From assembly GCA_021846065.1 (NCBI GenBank), contig JAJZCP010000029.1, forward strand, positions 1 through 11,915: 11,915 nt of DNA. Direction: 5' to 3'. This document shows, piece after piece, positions 1-7,147 of this stretch; the stretch's first letter is position 1; each line of letters starts with the position of its first letter. The translations under genes and the position numbers were made by a program. Below the pieces are notes generated by a model, which ran no database searches, was not told where the DNA came from, and saw nothing but the letters and a program-made list of their open reading frames with translations. The stretch is from Acidobacteriota bacterium. Lineage in GTDB: Bacteria > Acidobacteriota > Terriglobia > Terriglobales > Acidobacteriaceae.

Positions 1-1193
1 ATATTCCCGAGGTTGATGCAGTGGTCGGCACCGGGGAACTGGATGCGATTCTTGCCGCAGCCGGACTGGCCCCCACACAGCAGGCTGCGTCGCCGTTTCC
101 GATTCTGAAGCAGTCGGATCTCATCGAGCGCGTGCCGAGCGCGGTGAGCACGCACAGCCGCCCGGAGGGCGACCTGCGCGAACAACAGGGACGATTTGAC
201 CGCGGGGAGTGGGCCGGCGCGATCGCCACGCTGCCCAATTATCTCTACAACGACGAAACGCCGCGGCTGCTGACGACGCCGCGCTCTTCGGCCTACATCA
301 AGATCGCCGAGGGCTGTGACCATCCCTGCGGCTTCTGCATCATTCCTCAGCTTCGCGGCAAGTTTCGCTCGCGTCGCTTTGCTTCCGTGGTGGCCGAAGC
401 CGAACAACTGGTGCGGCAGGGAGTGCGCGAGATCACGCTGATCGGCCAGGACACCACCTGCTATGGCGAAGACCTGGGCATGAAGGACGGGCTGGCCGAT
501 CTGCTTGATGCCCTCGCCCGGATCGAAGGATTGACGTGGCTGCGTTTTCTCTACGCCTATCCCAACAAGGTGACGACCCGGCTGCTGGAGACGATGGCGC
601 GCCACGACAATATCGCCAAGTATCTGGACGTGCCGCTGCAACATGCTTCGGCCAGCGTGCTGAAGCGAATGAAGCGCGGCGGCAGCGGCGAGATTTTTCT
701 GAAGATGATCGAAAAGGCGCGCCGCATCGTTCCGGACCTGGTGGTGCGCACGACGTTTATCGTGGGATTTCCGGGCGAGACGGCGGAGGAGTTTGCCGAG
801 CTGGAAGCGTTTGTGCAGGCGGCAAAGCTGGACTGGATGGGAGCTTTCAGCTACTCCGATGAGGAGGGTTCAGCGGCGCATCGGCTGGAAGCGAAGGTGC
901 CAAAGCGCACCATCGAGGCGCGACGCAGGCGGCTGATGAAGGTGCAGCAGGCGATCAGCGCCGAACGGCAGGCCAAGTGGGTGGGACGCAGGATGCGCCT
1001 GCTGGTGGAGGGCGTGAGCGAAGAGTCCGACCTGCTGTGGCAGGGGCGGACGCTGCTCCATGCCCCGGAGATCGACGGCAAGGTGCTCATCAATGATTTT
1101 GGTCCGCACCAGACGCTGAAGCCGGGCGACTTCTATGAGTGCGAGATTACCGAATCGCACCACTACGACGTGGTGGCACGCATTGTTGCCTGA
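1..1193 (+). CDS. rimO: Ribosomal protein S12 methylthiotransferase RimO, 5'-truncated by the window edge
   Basis: This radical SAM enzyme adds a methylthio group to a conserved aspartate of ribosomal protein S12, using two Fe-S clusters. The frame is open from base 3, and the first residues (IPEVDAVVGTGELD) match the end of the N-terminal UPF0004 domain, so the true start lies outside the window. The GTG at 21 is internal. The radical SAM cluster motif CDHPCGFC (cysteine codons at 315, 327 and 336) sits in the typical context KIAEGCDHPCGFCIIPQLRG. DVPLQHAS and TTFIVGFPGET are further family motifs, and a TRAM-like domain fills roughly the last 75 residues. LQHAS and the S12-type C-terminus favour RimO over MiaB. 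The stretch between the N-terminal domain and the SAM core (about 75 residues, bases 36-290) is longer than in the E. coli protein. It leads an apparent operon, with yacG 50 nt downstream. Confidence 0.93.
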   Translation, partial: IPEVDAVVGTGELDAILAAAGLAPTQQAASPFPILKQSDLIERVPSAVSTHSRPEGDLREQQGRFDRGEWAGAIATLPNYLYNDETPRLLTTPRSSAYIKIAEGCDHPCGFCIIPQLRGKFRSRRFASVVAEAEQLVRQGVREITLIGQDTTCYGEDLGMKDGLADLLDALARIEGLTWLRFLYAYPNKVTTRLLETMARHDNIAKYLDVPLQHASASVLKRMKRGGSGEIFLKMIEKARRIVPDLVVRTTFIVGFPGETAEEFAELEAFVQAAKLDWMGAFSYSDEEGSAAHRLEAKVPKRTIEARRRRLMKVQQAISAERQAKWVGRRMRLLVEGVSEESDLLWQGRTLLHAPEIDGKVLINDFGPHQTLKPGDFYECEITESHHYDVVARIVA

Positions 1194-1243
1194 GTGTGCA
1201 GTGGCGGACTCGGGCAATCTTCGATGAAACAGGAATCGAGGCG

Positions 1244-1459
1244 ATGACAGAAGCAAAGAAGAGTACCGCACGAGCAAAGATGTTGCGCTGCCCAACCTGC
1301 GGCGAGCGCGTGACCATGAAGAGCGAGGATTTTCCATTTTGCAGCGACCGCTGCCGAAAGATCGATTTGGGCAAGTGGTCGATGGGCGTCTATCGGATCA
1401 GTTCGCCGGTGATGGACCCGGATTTGCTGGAAGGGCTGGAAGGGACCGAGCGTGAATGA
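1244..1459 (+). CDS. yacG: YacG-family zinc protein (DNA gyrase inhibitor family)
   Basis: The predicted protein has 71 residues, close to the usual 60-70 for YacG. It has the family's four-cysteine zinc site: CPTC at residues 16-19 and CSDRC at 33-37, followed by the signature KIDLGKW. The E. coli homologue binds GyrB and inhibits gyrase; that role is known for the family and not shown here. The frame is open further upstream to 1139, but that part overlaps the end of rimO and has no family resemblance. The ATG at 1244, with AGGA at 1231-1234, is the sensible start. The first 13 residues are Lys/Ala-rich and lie before the zinc domain. Its stop overlaps the pgpA start by 8 nt, so the two are probably translationally coupled. 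Confidence 0.9.
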   Translation: MTEAKKSTARAKMLRCPTCGERVTMKSEDFPFCSDRCRKIDLGKWSMGVYRISSPVMDPDLLEGLEGTERE

Positions 1460-1976
1460 CGGCGGACGAGTGAAGCTGCGCGACCTGCGGGCGATGCATG
1501 CAACCGGATGGGCGTGGGCGGTGGCGACATTTTGCGGAGCCGGATTCCTGCGTCCTGGACCGGGCACCTGGGGATCGGTGGCGACGGCTGGAGTGTATGC
1601 GGCGCTGGTTGCGCTGCTGCATCCGGCGGCGGCTACGCTCCTGGCGGGCACGCTGATTGCTCTGGTGGCCACGGTGGCTGCGGGCATTCCGGCAGCCACC
1701 GTGGCTGCGCGCGAAAGCGGAAGCAAAGACCCGGGATTTGTGGTGATCGATGAGGTGGCCGGAATGTGGATTGCACTGCTGCCGGCGGCAGCGCATCCAG
1801 GGTGGAAAGCCATTCTCGCGGCGCTGATCTTCTTTCGCATATTCGATGTCTGGAAGCCGTTTCCTGTTCATCAACTGGAAAAACTGCCCGAGGGTTGGGG
1901 AATCGTATGCGATGACCTTGCAGCCGGGCTGTATGCTGGGATTTGCGTTCTGGTGCTGATGCACTGGATTCGCTGA
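1452..1976 (+). CDS. pgpA: Phosphatidylglycerophosphatase A
   Basis: PgpA removes the phosphate from phosphatidylglycerol phosphate, the last step of phosphatidylglycerol synthesis, at the cytoplasmic membrane. Family motifs appear in order: PGTWGS (37-42), DPGFVVIDEVAGMW (93-106, with the acidic residues of the active site), FFRIFDVWKPFP (127-138) and GWGIVCDDLAAG (148-159). Hydrophobic segments near 43-80, 104-130 and 157-172 fit a multi-pass membrane protein. The length of 174 aa is normal. The start is a GTG overlapping the yacG stop, with GGAAGGGA at 1437-1444 upstream; an ATG at 1494 would also leave the conserved core intact. The coding sequence contains a strong inverted repeat at 1668-1705 (separate entry). 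PgpA and CinA genes are neighbours in many bacteria; here one gene lies between them. Confidence 0.95.
   Translation: MNDGGRVKLRDLRAMHATGWAWAVATFCGAGFLRPGPGTWGSVATAGVYAALVALLHPAAATLLAGTLIALVATVAAGIPAATVAARESGSKDPGFVVIDEVAGMWIALLPAAAHPGWKAILAALIFFRIFDVWKPFPVHQLEKLPEGWGIVCDDLAAGLYAGICVLVLMHWIR
1668..1705. repeat. 14-bp perfect inverted repeat inside pgpA
   Basis: GCCACGGTGGCTGC (1668-1681) and its exact reverse complement GCAGCCACCGTGGC (1692-1705) flank a 10-nt loop. Each arm contains a smaller palindrome (GCCAC-N-GTGGC), so the element is also a near-perfect direct repeat with a 27-nt (9-codon) period, coding the repeated peptide ATVAA at residues 73-77 and 82-86. In RNA the long stem would be very stable. 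It lies in a less conserved segment just before the catalytic DPGFVVIDE motif. Whether it has a function is unknown; it may simply reflect a local duplication in GC-rich sequence. Confidence 0.8.
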
Positions 1977-1996
1977 CCTGGGGATAAAACGACGCC

Positions 1997-3046
1997 ATGC
2001 CGACTGCACACACAACTTTGCCCAGCCATCCGACGATTGAACAGGCGTTCCCCCCCGTGGCGATGCCCGGAGCGGAGATCGCATTACTGGGCGCTTCGCT
2101 GGGAGCGACGGCATCCCACCTTCCGACGGTGATGACGAATGGTCAGGAAGCGCAACTGGTCCTGTGTCGCGCAGATCGCATCGTCGTCCGGATGCCCGAG
2201 CAGGCGCGAACGGGGATGCTGGAGGTGCTGCGCGATGGCGAGCGCAGCAATCCGATTCCGATGATTGTTGCCAGGCTGCTCTCCGATGGCCTGCATCCGG
2301 TCACGAGCCCGGTGGTGAGCCGCTCCGGAATGATCTTTACCACGATCTCCGGGCCGCGCGGCAAGCAGACACCGGTGTCCATCGTTCGCATCAGCCCGGA
2401 TGGCGAAGGGACGCCCTTTGTGAGCGGCATTTTGAATGCGACAGGGCTGGCGATTCATCCCGACGGCGACCTGTTTGTTTCTTCGCGCGCCGAAGGAACG
2501 ATCTATCGCATTGACGCCGGCGGCGATGCGGTCACCTATGCCGACGGCATGGGCGTGGCTACCGGAATCGCCTTTGACGACGAGGGCAATCTGTTTGTCG
2601 GCGATCGTTCCGGAACCATCTTCAAGATTGCGCAGGGACACAGTGAACGGGACAAGAAGGTCTTTGTCTTCGCCACACTGGAGCCGAGTGTGGCGGCGTA
2701 TCACCTGGCGACAGGGCCGGATGGAACGCTCTTTGTGACCGCCCCGACGCTGACCTCGCATGACTCGGTGTGGGCAATTGACCGCGATGGCGCGGTGCGC
2801 TCGTGGTACAAGGGACTGGGAAGGCCGCAGGGGCTGGCCGTGGATGCCGAATCCAATGTGTACGTGACCGCTTCCCTGGCTGGGCAACGCGGGCTGGTGC
2901 GAATCGATCCGGAAGGTCGCGCGGAGGTTGTGGTGGCTGGCCACTCGGTGGTCGGCGTAGCGTTTTCGCCTCTCGGATCGACGATTCTGACGACGAATGA
3001 CGCGGTGTATGAAGTGGAGATTGGCGTGAGCAGCGCCTCAGAGTAA
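1997..3046 (+). CDS. TIG-like plus NHL/SMP-30-type beta-propeller protein, function unknown
   Basis: The protein has 349 aa. Residues about 13-92 resemble an IPT/TIG (immunoglobulin-like) fold: a proline/glycine-rich strand pattern with IALLGASLG and a closing NPIPMIVA. Residues about 95-340 form a beta-propeller with repeated blades of the type GLAIHPDGDLFVSS (150-163), GIAFDDEGNLFVGD (190-203), LATGPDGTLFVTA (237-249), GLAVDAESNVYVTA (279-292) and GVAFSPLGSTILTT (320-333). Such propellers bind ligands or act as lactonase-like or scaffold domains. I see no clear metal-site signature, so no reaction is assigned. No signal peptide or membrane helix is visible, which suggests a cytoplasmic protein; that is unusual, since TIG/NHL proteins are often exported. 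The ATG lies 20 nt after the pgpA stop, with GGGGA at 1980-1984. It is part of the rimO-cinA run. Confidence 0.8.
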   Translation: MPTAHTTLPSHPTIEQAFPPVAMPGAEIALLGASLGATASHLPTVMTNGQEAQLVLCRADRIVVRMPEQARTGMLEVLRDGERSNPIPMIVARLLSDGLHPVTSPVVSRSGMIFTTISGPRGKQTPVSIVRISPDGEGTPFVSGILNATGLAIHPDGDLFVSSRAEGTIYRIDAGGDAVTYADGMGVATGIAFDDEGNLFVGDRSGTIFKIAQGHSERDKKVFVFATLEPSVAAYHLATGPDGTLFVTAPTLTSHDSVWAIDRDGAVRSWYKGLGRPQGLAVDAESNVYVTASLAGQRGLVRIDPEGRAEVVVAGHSVVGVAFSPLGSTILTTNDAVYEVEIGVSSASE

Positions 3047-3113
3047 GCGCAGGAAATGGGTTGCCTGAACCAGCACGACGACCTTCCGGGCAGTGCATGA
3101 CAAGGGATGAACG

Positions 3114-4367
3114 ATGAACTGTGAAATCATCGCGGTGGGATCGGAGTTGCTGACCCCCTGGCGGCAGGATACGAACTCGCTCTTTCTGACCGAAGAACTG
3201 AATGCGGTGGGCGTCTCCGTCCGGTTCAAGACGATTGTCGGCGATCGCAGGGCAGATCTGGCAGGCGCCGTGCGCACGGCGCTGGGGCGGACCGATATCT
3301 TGATCGTGATGGGCGGGCTGGGGCCGACGGAAGACGACCTGAGCCGTGAGGCCGTGGCCGAGGCGCTCAAGATGGGCCTGCGACGAGACGGCAGCCTGGT
3401 GGCGGCGCTCAGTGCGCGCTTTGCCGCGCGCCGCATGACGATGACCGACAACAACCTGAAGCAGGCCGACGTGATCGAAGGGGCGGTGGTGTTGCCAAAC
3501 CCGAACGGCACAGCGCCCGGCCAATGGATGGATACATCCTTTGAAGGATTTCGCAAGCTGGTCATGCTGATTCCCGGGCCGCCGGGCGAGTGTCGGCCGC
3601 TGTTTGAAGAGCAATGTCTGCCGCGCCTGCGCGAGGTGATTCCGGTGCGACACATTGCCCGACGCACGCTGAAGGCGACGATGATCGGCGAATCGAGCGC
3701 CGATGCTTTGCTGGCGCCGATCTACTCCACCTATCCGGATGTGGAGACGACGATTCTGGCCGGCAACTGCGAGATTCAGCTTCAGCTTGCGTGTGCCAGG
3801 GCGACGCCAGAAGCGGCGCAGGCGCGCGTGGATGAGCTGGCGGGAAAGCTGGAAGAAGCGCTGGACGAGTATGTCTTTGCCTCGCAGGGCGAGACGCTGG
3901 AACAGATTGTCCTCTACTATCTGGAGCTGAAGCAGGCTACGCTGGCAGTTGCGGAAAGCTGCACCGGCGGCATGCTGGGGGAACGGATCACCTCCGTCAG
4001 TGGCAGCTCGCGCTCGTTTTTAGGGGGTGCCCTGGTCTATTCCGACGCGCTGAAGACGGCGTTCTGCGGAGTTGCGCTAGAGCTGCTGGCCGAGCACGGC
4101 GCGGTGAGCACACCGGTGGCGGAAGCGATGGCCGATGGCATCCGCCGCCATACCGGAGCCACGTTTGGCATGGGCATCACCGGAATTGCCGGCCCTGGCG
4201 GTGGAAGTGACGAGAAACCCGTGGGGCGAGTCTATATTGCACTCAGCGACGCGTATGGAACCGAGTGCAGCGAAAACAACTTCCGCGGTGACCGGCAAAA
4301 AGTGCGCCAGTGGGCGACGCAAAAGGCGCTGGACATGCTTCGAAGACGGATGATCCTGTATCGCTGA
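3114..4367 (+). CDS. cinA: CinA-family protein (MoaB/MogA-like domain plus PncC nicotinamide-nucleotide amidohydrolase)
   Basis: The protein has 417 aa, the normal length of two-domain CinA. Residues 1-170 are the molybdopterin-binding-like (COG1058) domain, with AVGSELL (7-13), GGLGPTEDD (67-75), NPNGTAPG (129-136) and IPGPPGE (153-159). In characterised homologues this part is an ADP-ribose/NAD-type pyrophosphatase. Residues about 262-415 are the PncC domain, with AESCTGG (280-286), YSDALK (309-314) and MGITGIAGPGGGSDEKPVG (353-371). That domain deamidates NMN in pyridine-nucleotide salvage. Both domains look intact. AGGGA at 3103-3107 lies just before the ATG. It is the last gene of the + strand run, 67 nt after the propeller gene. 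The stop codon sits in a 12-nt tandem duplication (4359-4370 and 4371-4381), which repeats TATCGCTGACC. Confidence 0.94.
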   Translation: MNCEIIAVGSELLTPWRQDTNSLFLTEELNAVGVSVRFKTIVGDRRADLAGAVRTALGRTDILIVMGGLGPTEDDLSREAVAEALKMGLRRDGSLVAALSARFAARRMTMTDNNLKQADVIEGAVVLPNPNGTAPGQWMDTSFEGFRKLVMLIPGPPGECRPLFEEQCLPRLREVIPVRHIARRTLKATMIGESSADALLAPIYSTYPDVETTILAGNCEIQLQLACARATPEAAQARVDELAGKLEEALDEYVFASQGETLEQIVLYYLELKQATLAVAESCTGGMLGERITSVSGSSRSFLGGALVYSDALKTAFCGVALELLAEHGAVSTPVAEAMADGIRRHTGATFGMGITGIAGPGGGSDEKPVGRVYIALSDAYGTECSENNFRGDRQKVRQWATQKALDMLRRRMILYR

Positions 4368-4393
4368 CCCTATCGCTGACCGGCCCGCTGACT

Positions 4394-4431
4394 GGCTCAG
4401 TTTGCTCCATCGGAATCGAGCAAACTGAGCC
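4394..4431. terminator. Perfect 14-bp inverted repeat between convergent cinA and esterase genes, probable bidirectional terminator
   Basis: GGCTCAGTTTGCTC (4394-4407) and GAGCAAACTGAGCC (4418-4431) pair perfectly around a 10-nt loop; a T-G and a C-G pair extend the stem outward by two. It lies 26 nt after the cinA stop and 9 nt after the stop of the convergent esterase gene, so it could end transcripts from both sides. Neither side has a T-run, so it is not a textbook intrinsic terminator. It could instead be a 3'-end stabilising hairpin or a pause site. Confidence 0.7.
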
Positions 4432-4440
4432 GGAATGTCG

Positions 4441-5376
4441 CTATCGCGGCAGCCATCCCAGGCCGCGCAGCCAGGTCTCCAGCAACACCGTCCATTGGTC
4501 CAGAGCCGGGTTGCCTTTGCCGAGTCCGCTGCCGTGCCCGCCGTGTGCGAAGATGTGCATCTCCACCGAGACATGCGCGTCGAGCAGCGCCTGATAGAAA
4601 CCAAGCGCCTGCTGCACGGGAACGGTTTTGTCTTCCGTCGTGTGATAGAGGAACGTTGGCGGGGTCTGCGCGGAGACAAACAGCGCAGGCGTGTACTGCT
4701 TTTGCAACTCGGCGCAGCGATCCATCACGTCCATGAGCTTGCAATAGGTGAGGTGCGAGGTGTCGGGCGTCACTCCGCCCAGCCAGCCATATCCGAGGAT
4801 GAGCGCATCCGGACGACTGGAAACCTGGCTGATGGGATCGGCTGCCGTAGCATCGCCTGCAACAAACTGCGTGGCCGAAAGCGCGGCCAGATGTCCGCCG
4901 GCAGAGAAGCCGATGACGGCGACGTGGTCGGGAGCGATCTTGTACGTGGCTGCGTCGGCGCGCACCATCTGAACAGCGCGACGCGCATCGAAGAGCGGCA
5001 CCGGCAGCAGGTAGTTCTTACCCAGGCGATAATGCAGCACAAAGGCCGTGAAGCCGCGCGCGGTGAACCAGTCGGCCACCTCGCGTCCCTCCAGAATGGA
5101 GGCCAGACCCAGATACGCGCCACCCGGCATCACGATCACTGCGTTTCCATTCGGGCGAGCGTACTGCGGCTTGAAGACGGTCAGAAACGGAATATCGTCG
5201 CAGGTGTCGCCTTTAGCCTGCGGCGCATTGCCCTCCCACAGCCGCACCGTGCTGATGCCGAGATACTGGCTTTGCGTCTCCAGCTCCGGACAGGCGGCGC
5301 GCACGAGCGGCGCGGCGATGCAGCCAAGCAGAATCATGAGAAATGGCAGGCGAATACGACGGAGAGCAGAGTTCAT
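4441..5376 (-). CDS. Secreted alpha/beta-hydrolase (esterase/lipase or acetyl-xylan-esterase-like)
   Basis: The predicted precursor has 311 aa. An N-terminal signal peptide is evident: MNSALRRIR, then the hydrophobic LPFLMILLGCIAAPL, then VRA before ACPELE, giving likely cleavage after residue 27 and export. The hydrolase core has the oxyanion-loop motif VIVMPGGAY (about 81-89), the nucleophile elbow GFSAGG (Ser158), an acid in TTEDKTVP (Asp249) and a histidine in HGGHGSG (His281), so a full catalytic triad is present. This pattern fits the BD-FAE/esterase-lipase group acting on small esters or acetylated sugars; the substrate cannot be read from the sequence. The frame is open 15 codons upstream to 5421, but the ATG at 5376 has a strong GGAGGA just before it and gives the proper signal peptide. 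It follows bshC by 35 nt on the same strand and may be co-transcribed. Confidence 0.85.
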   Translation of the reverse strand: MNSALRRIRLPFLMILLGCIAAPLVRAACPELETQSQYLGISTVRLWEGNAPQAKGDTCDDIPFLTVFKPQYARPNGNAVIVMPGGAYLGLASILEGREVADWFTARGFTAFVLHYRLGKNYLLPVPLFDARRAVQMVRADAATYKIAPDHVAVIGFSAGGHLAALSATQFVAGDATAADPISQVSSRPDALILGYGWLGGVTPDTSHLTYCKLMDVMDRCAELQKQYTPALFVSAQTPPTFLYHTTEDKTVPVQQALGFYQALLDAHVSVEMHIFAHGGHGSGLGKGNPALDQWTVLLETWLRGLGWLPR

Positions 5377-5380
5377 GAGT

Positions 5381-5386
5381 TCCTCC
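5381..5386 (-). promoter_or_regulatory. Ribosome binding site that sets the esterase start
   Basis: On the - strand GGAGGA is followed by ACTC and then the ATG at 5376. This near-consensus Shine-Dalgarno site decides for the start at 5376 over the upstream in-frame start at 5421, which would overlap the end of bshC and add a non-signal-like extension. Confidence 0.75.
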
Positions 5387-5411
5387 AGCAAAGGAAAGCT
5401 TGCGCAGCCGA

Positions 5412-7094
5412 TTATAGCCAAAGCAGCCTGTGCCCTGGACTATGTTCTGGACTATGTTCGGGATTGTGCCCTGAATTTGCATCGGCGACTTCGCGCACCA
5501 GTCGATCGACGAACTCGACGCCGGCCAGTGAAAATAATGTTGCCGCGGCCATGATGCGTTCCTGCGGCGCGCGGTTCGGAAAGATGCTGCGACAGATAGC
5601 TCCGGCGTCCCGCGCAATCGAGCCTTCACGCTGCAACTGGAAGTTGGCGGCCATGCGGCGCAAGCGGTTCATCTGATAGCGCATCTTGCTGGCCGAGACG
5701 CTTGCCGAGCGACCGAGATTATGATCCATGGCCGTCAGATGTTCGGTGAGCGCGGCCAGTTCGCGATCCAGTGCGTTGCCGGCTGAAGCCAGTTTTTGTT
5801 TGGTCTCGATGGACATGGAGCGCGCGGCAAGAGACTGCGTGAGGGCATCCGGGTCTGCGCCGATCACGCGCTCCGGAGCAAGGTCATACCGAGTCAGCAA
5901 GGCCGCCGTCGGAGCATCGATCACGGTGGCCGAAAGGCGCGGGAGAATGGGCGTGATGCGGCCCAGAATCTTCTCAAAGAGCACCGCCGTCTGAGCAAAG
6001 TAGGCAATCTCTGCCGGGCCGCCGACATAGGCGGAGTTGGGCAGGATGAAATCCTGAAAGACGGGCCGTAGCAGCGCGGAGGGCGAGATGCGCTCCGGCT
6101 CGGAGTCCAGAATGGCCAGCAGTTCTGCCGTGGTCAGCGTCAGGCGTCCGGCTTGCCAGGAGCCGCCGGGCTGATTCACGCTCGACTCATCCGCGCTGGC
6201 AGCGGTGCGGCGCAGCGCCATGCGTGCGCCCGTTGCCGAGTCGATCAGAAAGAGCAGGCTGGATCGCTCGCCGACGGCAACCTGCGCATGGTATCCGGCC
6301 GCTTCCAGTTCGCGGGTACGGTGCAGCAAGGCCTGATGCAACTCGTCGGCTCGCTCAATGGCTGCGCGCAGGACCGGAGCGCCTTCACGATGCGCCTCAC
6401 GCCCGGAGGGATCGAGAATCAGCAGTCCGTGCCGCGCAAAGAGGCGCGCGTAAAAGCTGCGGAAGGCCGCAGCCAGCGTGACGCCGGGGCGATAGGCGTC
6501 GGCCAGCCACGCGCCCGGCTCTGACCAGGCAAGCAGCGATTGCGCCTGCTCGACCAGCGGCAGAATGGCCTCGGTGAGCACGATGCCGCCCACTGGAACA
6601 GGATGCTCCGGCGCTGCGTCGTAGTGCAGCTTGACCAGCTCGCGGCGGTCAGGCAGGACGAGATGATCGATCTCGGCGAAGTCATGATCTTCCGTGGCCA
6701 GCCAGAAGATGGGCTGGTGCGGCATGCCGTGCCGCGCCGCTTCAGCAGCGTGAGCGATGGCTGTAGCCGCTTTGTAGGGAATCAGCGCGGCTCCGCCGAA
6801 GAGACCCACCTGCTGCCCGGTGACAACGGTGCGCGCGCCGGAGCGCAGTCGATCGAGAGCCGCCTGTAGTTCGGGTTCTGGATTCTGCGCGGCAAGCAGC
6901 GCAAGCATGGATGGCGAGATCGAGGAGCGGGAAGCAAGCGGACGCGCGGGATTCCAATCGGCGTACCAGTGAGCAAGCGGAGACCGTGAATCGGGTTCAA
7001 CGCCCGCAGCCACGGAGGCGCGCCGGCTACAAAAGTCCAGAAAGATGCGCTGGGATCCCGGCAAAGTGGCCGGGGACAAACATTCCGTTTTCAA
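5412..7094 (-). CDS. bshC: Bacillithiol biosynthesis cysteine-adding enzyme BshC
   Basis: BshC joins cysteine to glucosaminyl-malate in the last step of bacillithiol synthesis, a cytoplasmic thiol cofactor. The predicted protein has 560 aa; the family usually has about 530-550. Family motifs include TVVTGQQVGLFGG (89-101), PIFWLATEDHDFAEID (128-143), DFILPNSAYVGGPAEIAYFAQ in two parts (348-357 and 358-368), and a C-terminal coiled-coil region with KMRYQMNRLRRMA (470-482). The start is probably TTG at 7094: an in-frame stop lies directly upstream (7098-7100), and the N-terminus ECLSPATLPGSQRIFLDF already looks like the family start. No strong ribosome binding site precedes it. The last 18 residues carry a His/Pro-rich tail encoded by 12-bp repeats. 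BshA and BshB are not in this window. The next gene on this strand is a secreted hydrolase, with no clear functional link. Confidence 0.93.
   Translation of the reverse strand: MKTECLSPATLPGSQRIFLDFCSRRASVAAGVEPDSRSPLAHWYADWNPARPLASRSSISPSMLALLAAQNPEPELQAALDRLRSGARTVVTGQQVGLFGGAALIPYKAATAIAHAAEAARHGMPHQPIFWLATEDHDFAEIDHLVLPDRRELVKLHYDAAPEHPVPVGGIVLTEAILPLVEQAQSLLAWSEPGAWLADAYRPGVTLAAAFRSFYARLFARHGLLILDPSGREAHREGAPVLRAAIERADELHQALLHRTRELEAAGYHAQVAVGERSSLLFLIDSATGARMALRRTAASADESSVNQPGGSWQAGRLTLTTAELLAILDSEPERISPSALLRPVFQDFILPNSAYVGGPAEIAYFAQTAVLFEKILGRITPILPRLSATVIDAPTAALLTRYDLAPERVIGADPDALTQSLAARSMSIETKQKLASAGNALDRELAALTEHLTAMDHNLGRSASVSASKMRYQMNRLRRMAANFQLQREGSIARDAGAICRSIFPNRAPQERIMAAATLFSLAGVEFVDRLVREVADANSGHNPEHSPEHSPGHRLLWL
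5424..5471 (-). repeat. 12-bp repeats encoding the His/Pro-rich C-terminal tail of BshC
   Basis: On the + strand TGGACTATGTTC occurs twice in tandem (5436-5447 and 5448-5459). It is flanked by two related 12-mers ending in TGTGCCC or TTGTGCCC (5424-5435 and 5460-5471). Each unit is four codons, so the frame is kept. On the coding (-) strand they give GHNP-EHSP-EHSP-GHRL, with a histidine every fourth residue at the extreme C-terminus of BshC. Confidence 0.8.
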
Positions 7095-7147
7095 GGCTCA
7101 GGGTCTCTTCACTCTCAGGGATGCACGCTGCTGGCGTTTCGTACTGA

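Noticed and set aside
2084..3653. Long - strand frames opposite the propeller gene and cinA
   Set aside because: They are shadows of the + strand genes, rich in Arg, His and Pro, with no recognisable domain.
4359..4381. 12-nt duplication at the cinA stop codon as a functional signal
   Set aside because: It is a single short duplication that only repeats the last codons and stop. Simple slippage explains it.
4435..5676. 413-codon + strand open frame opposite the esterase and bshC end
   Set aside because: The opposite strand carries an esterase with signal peptide, catalytic triad and ribosome binding site. The + frame shows no motifs.
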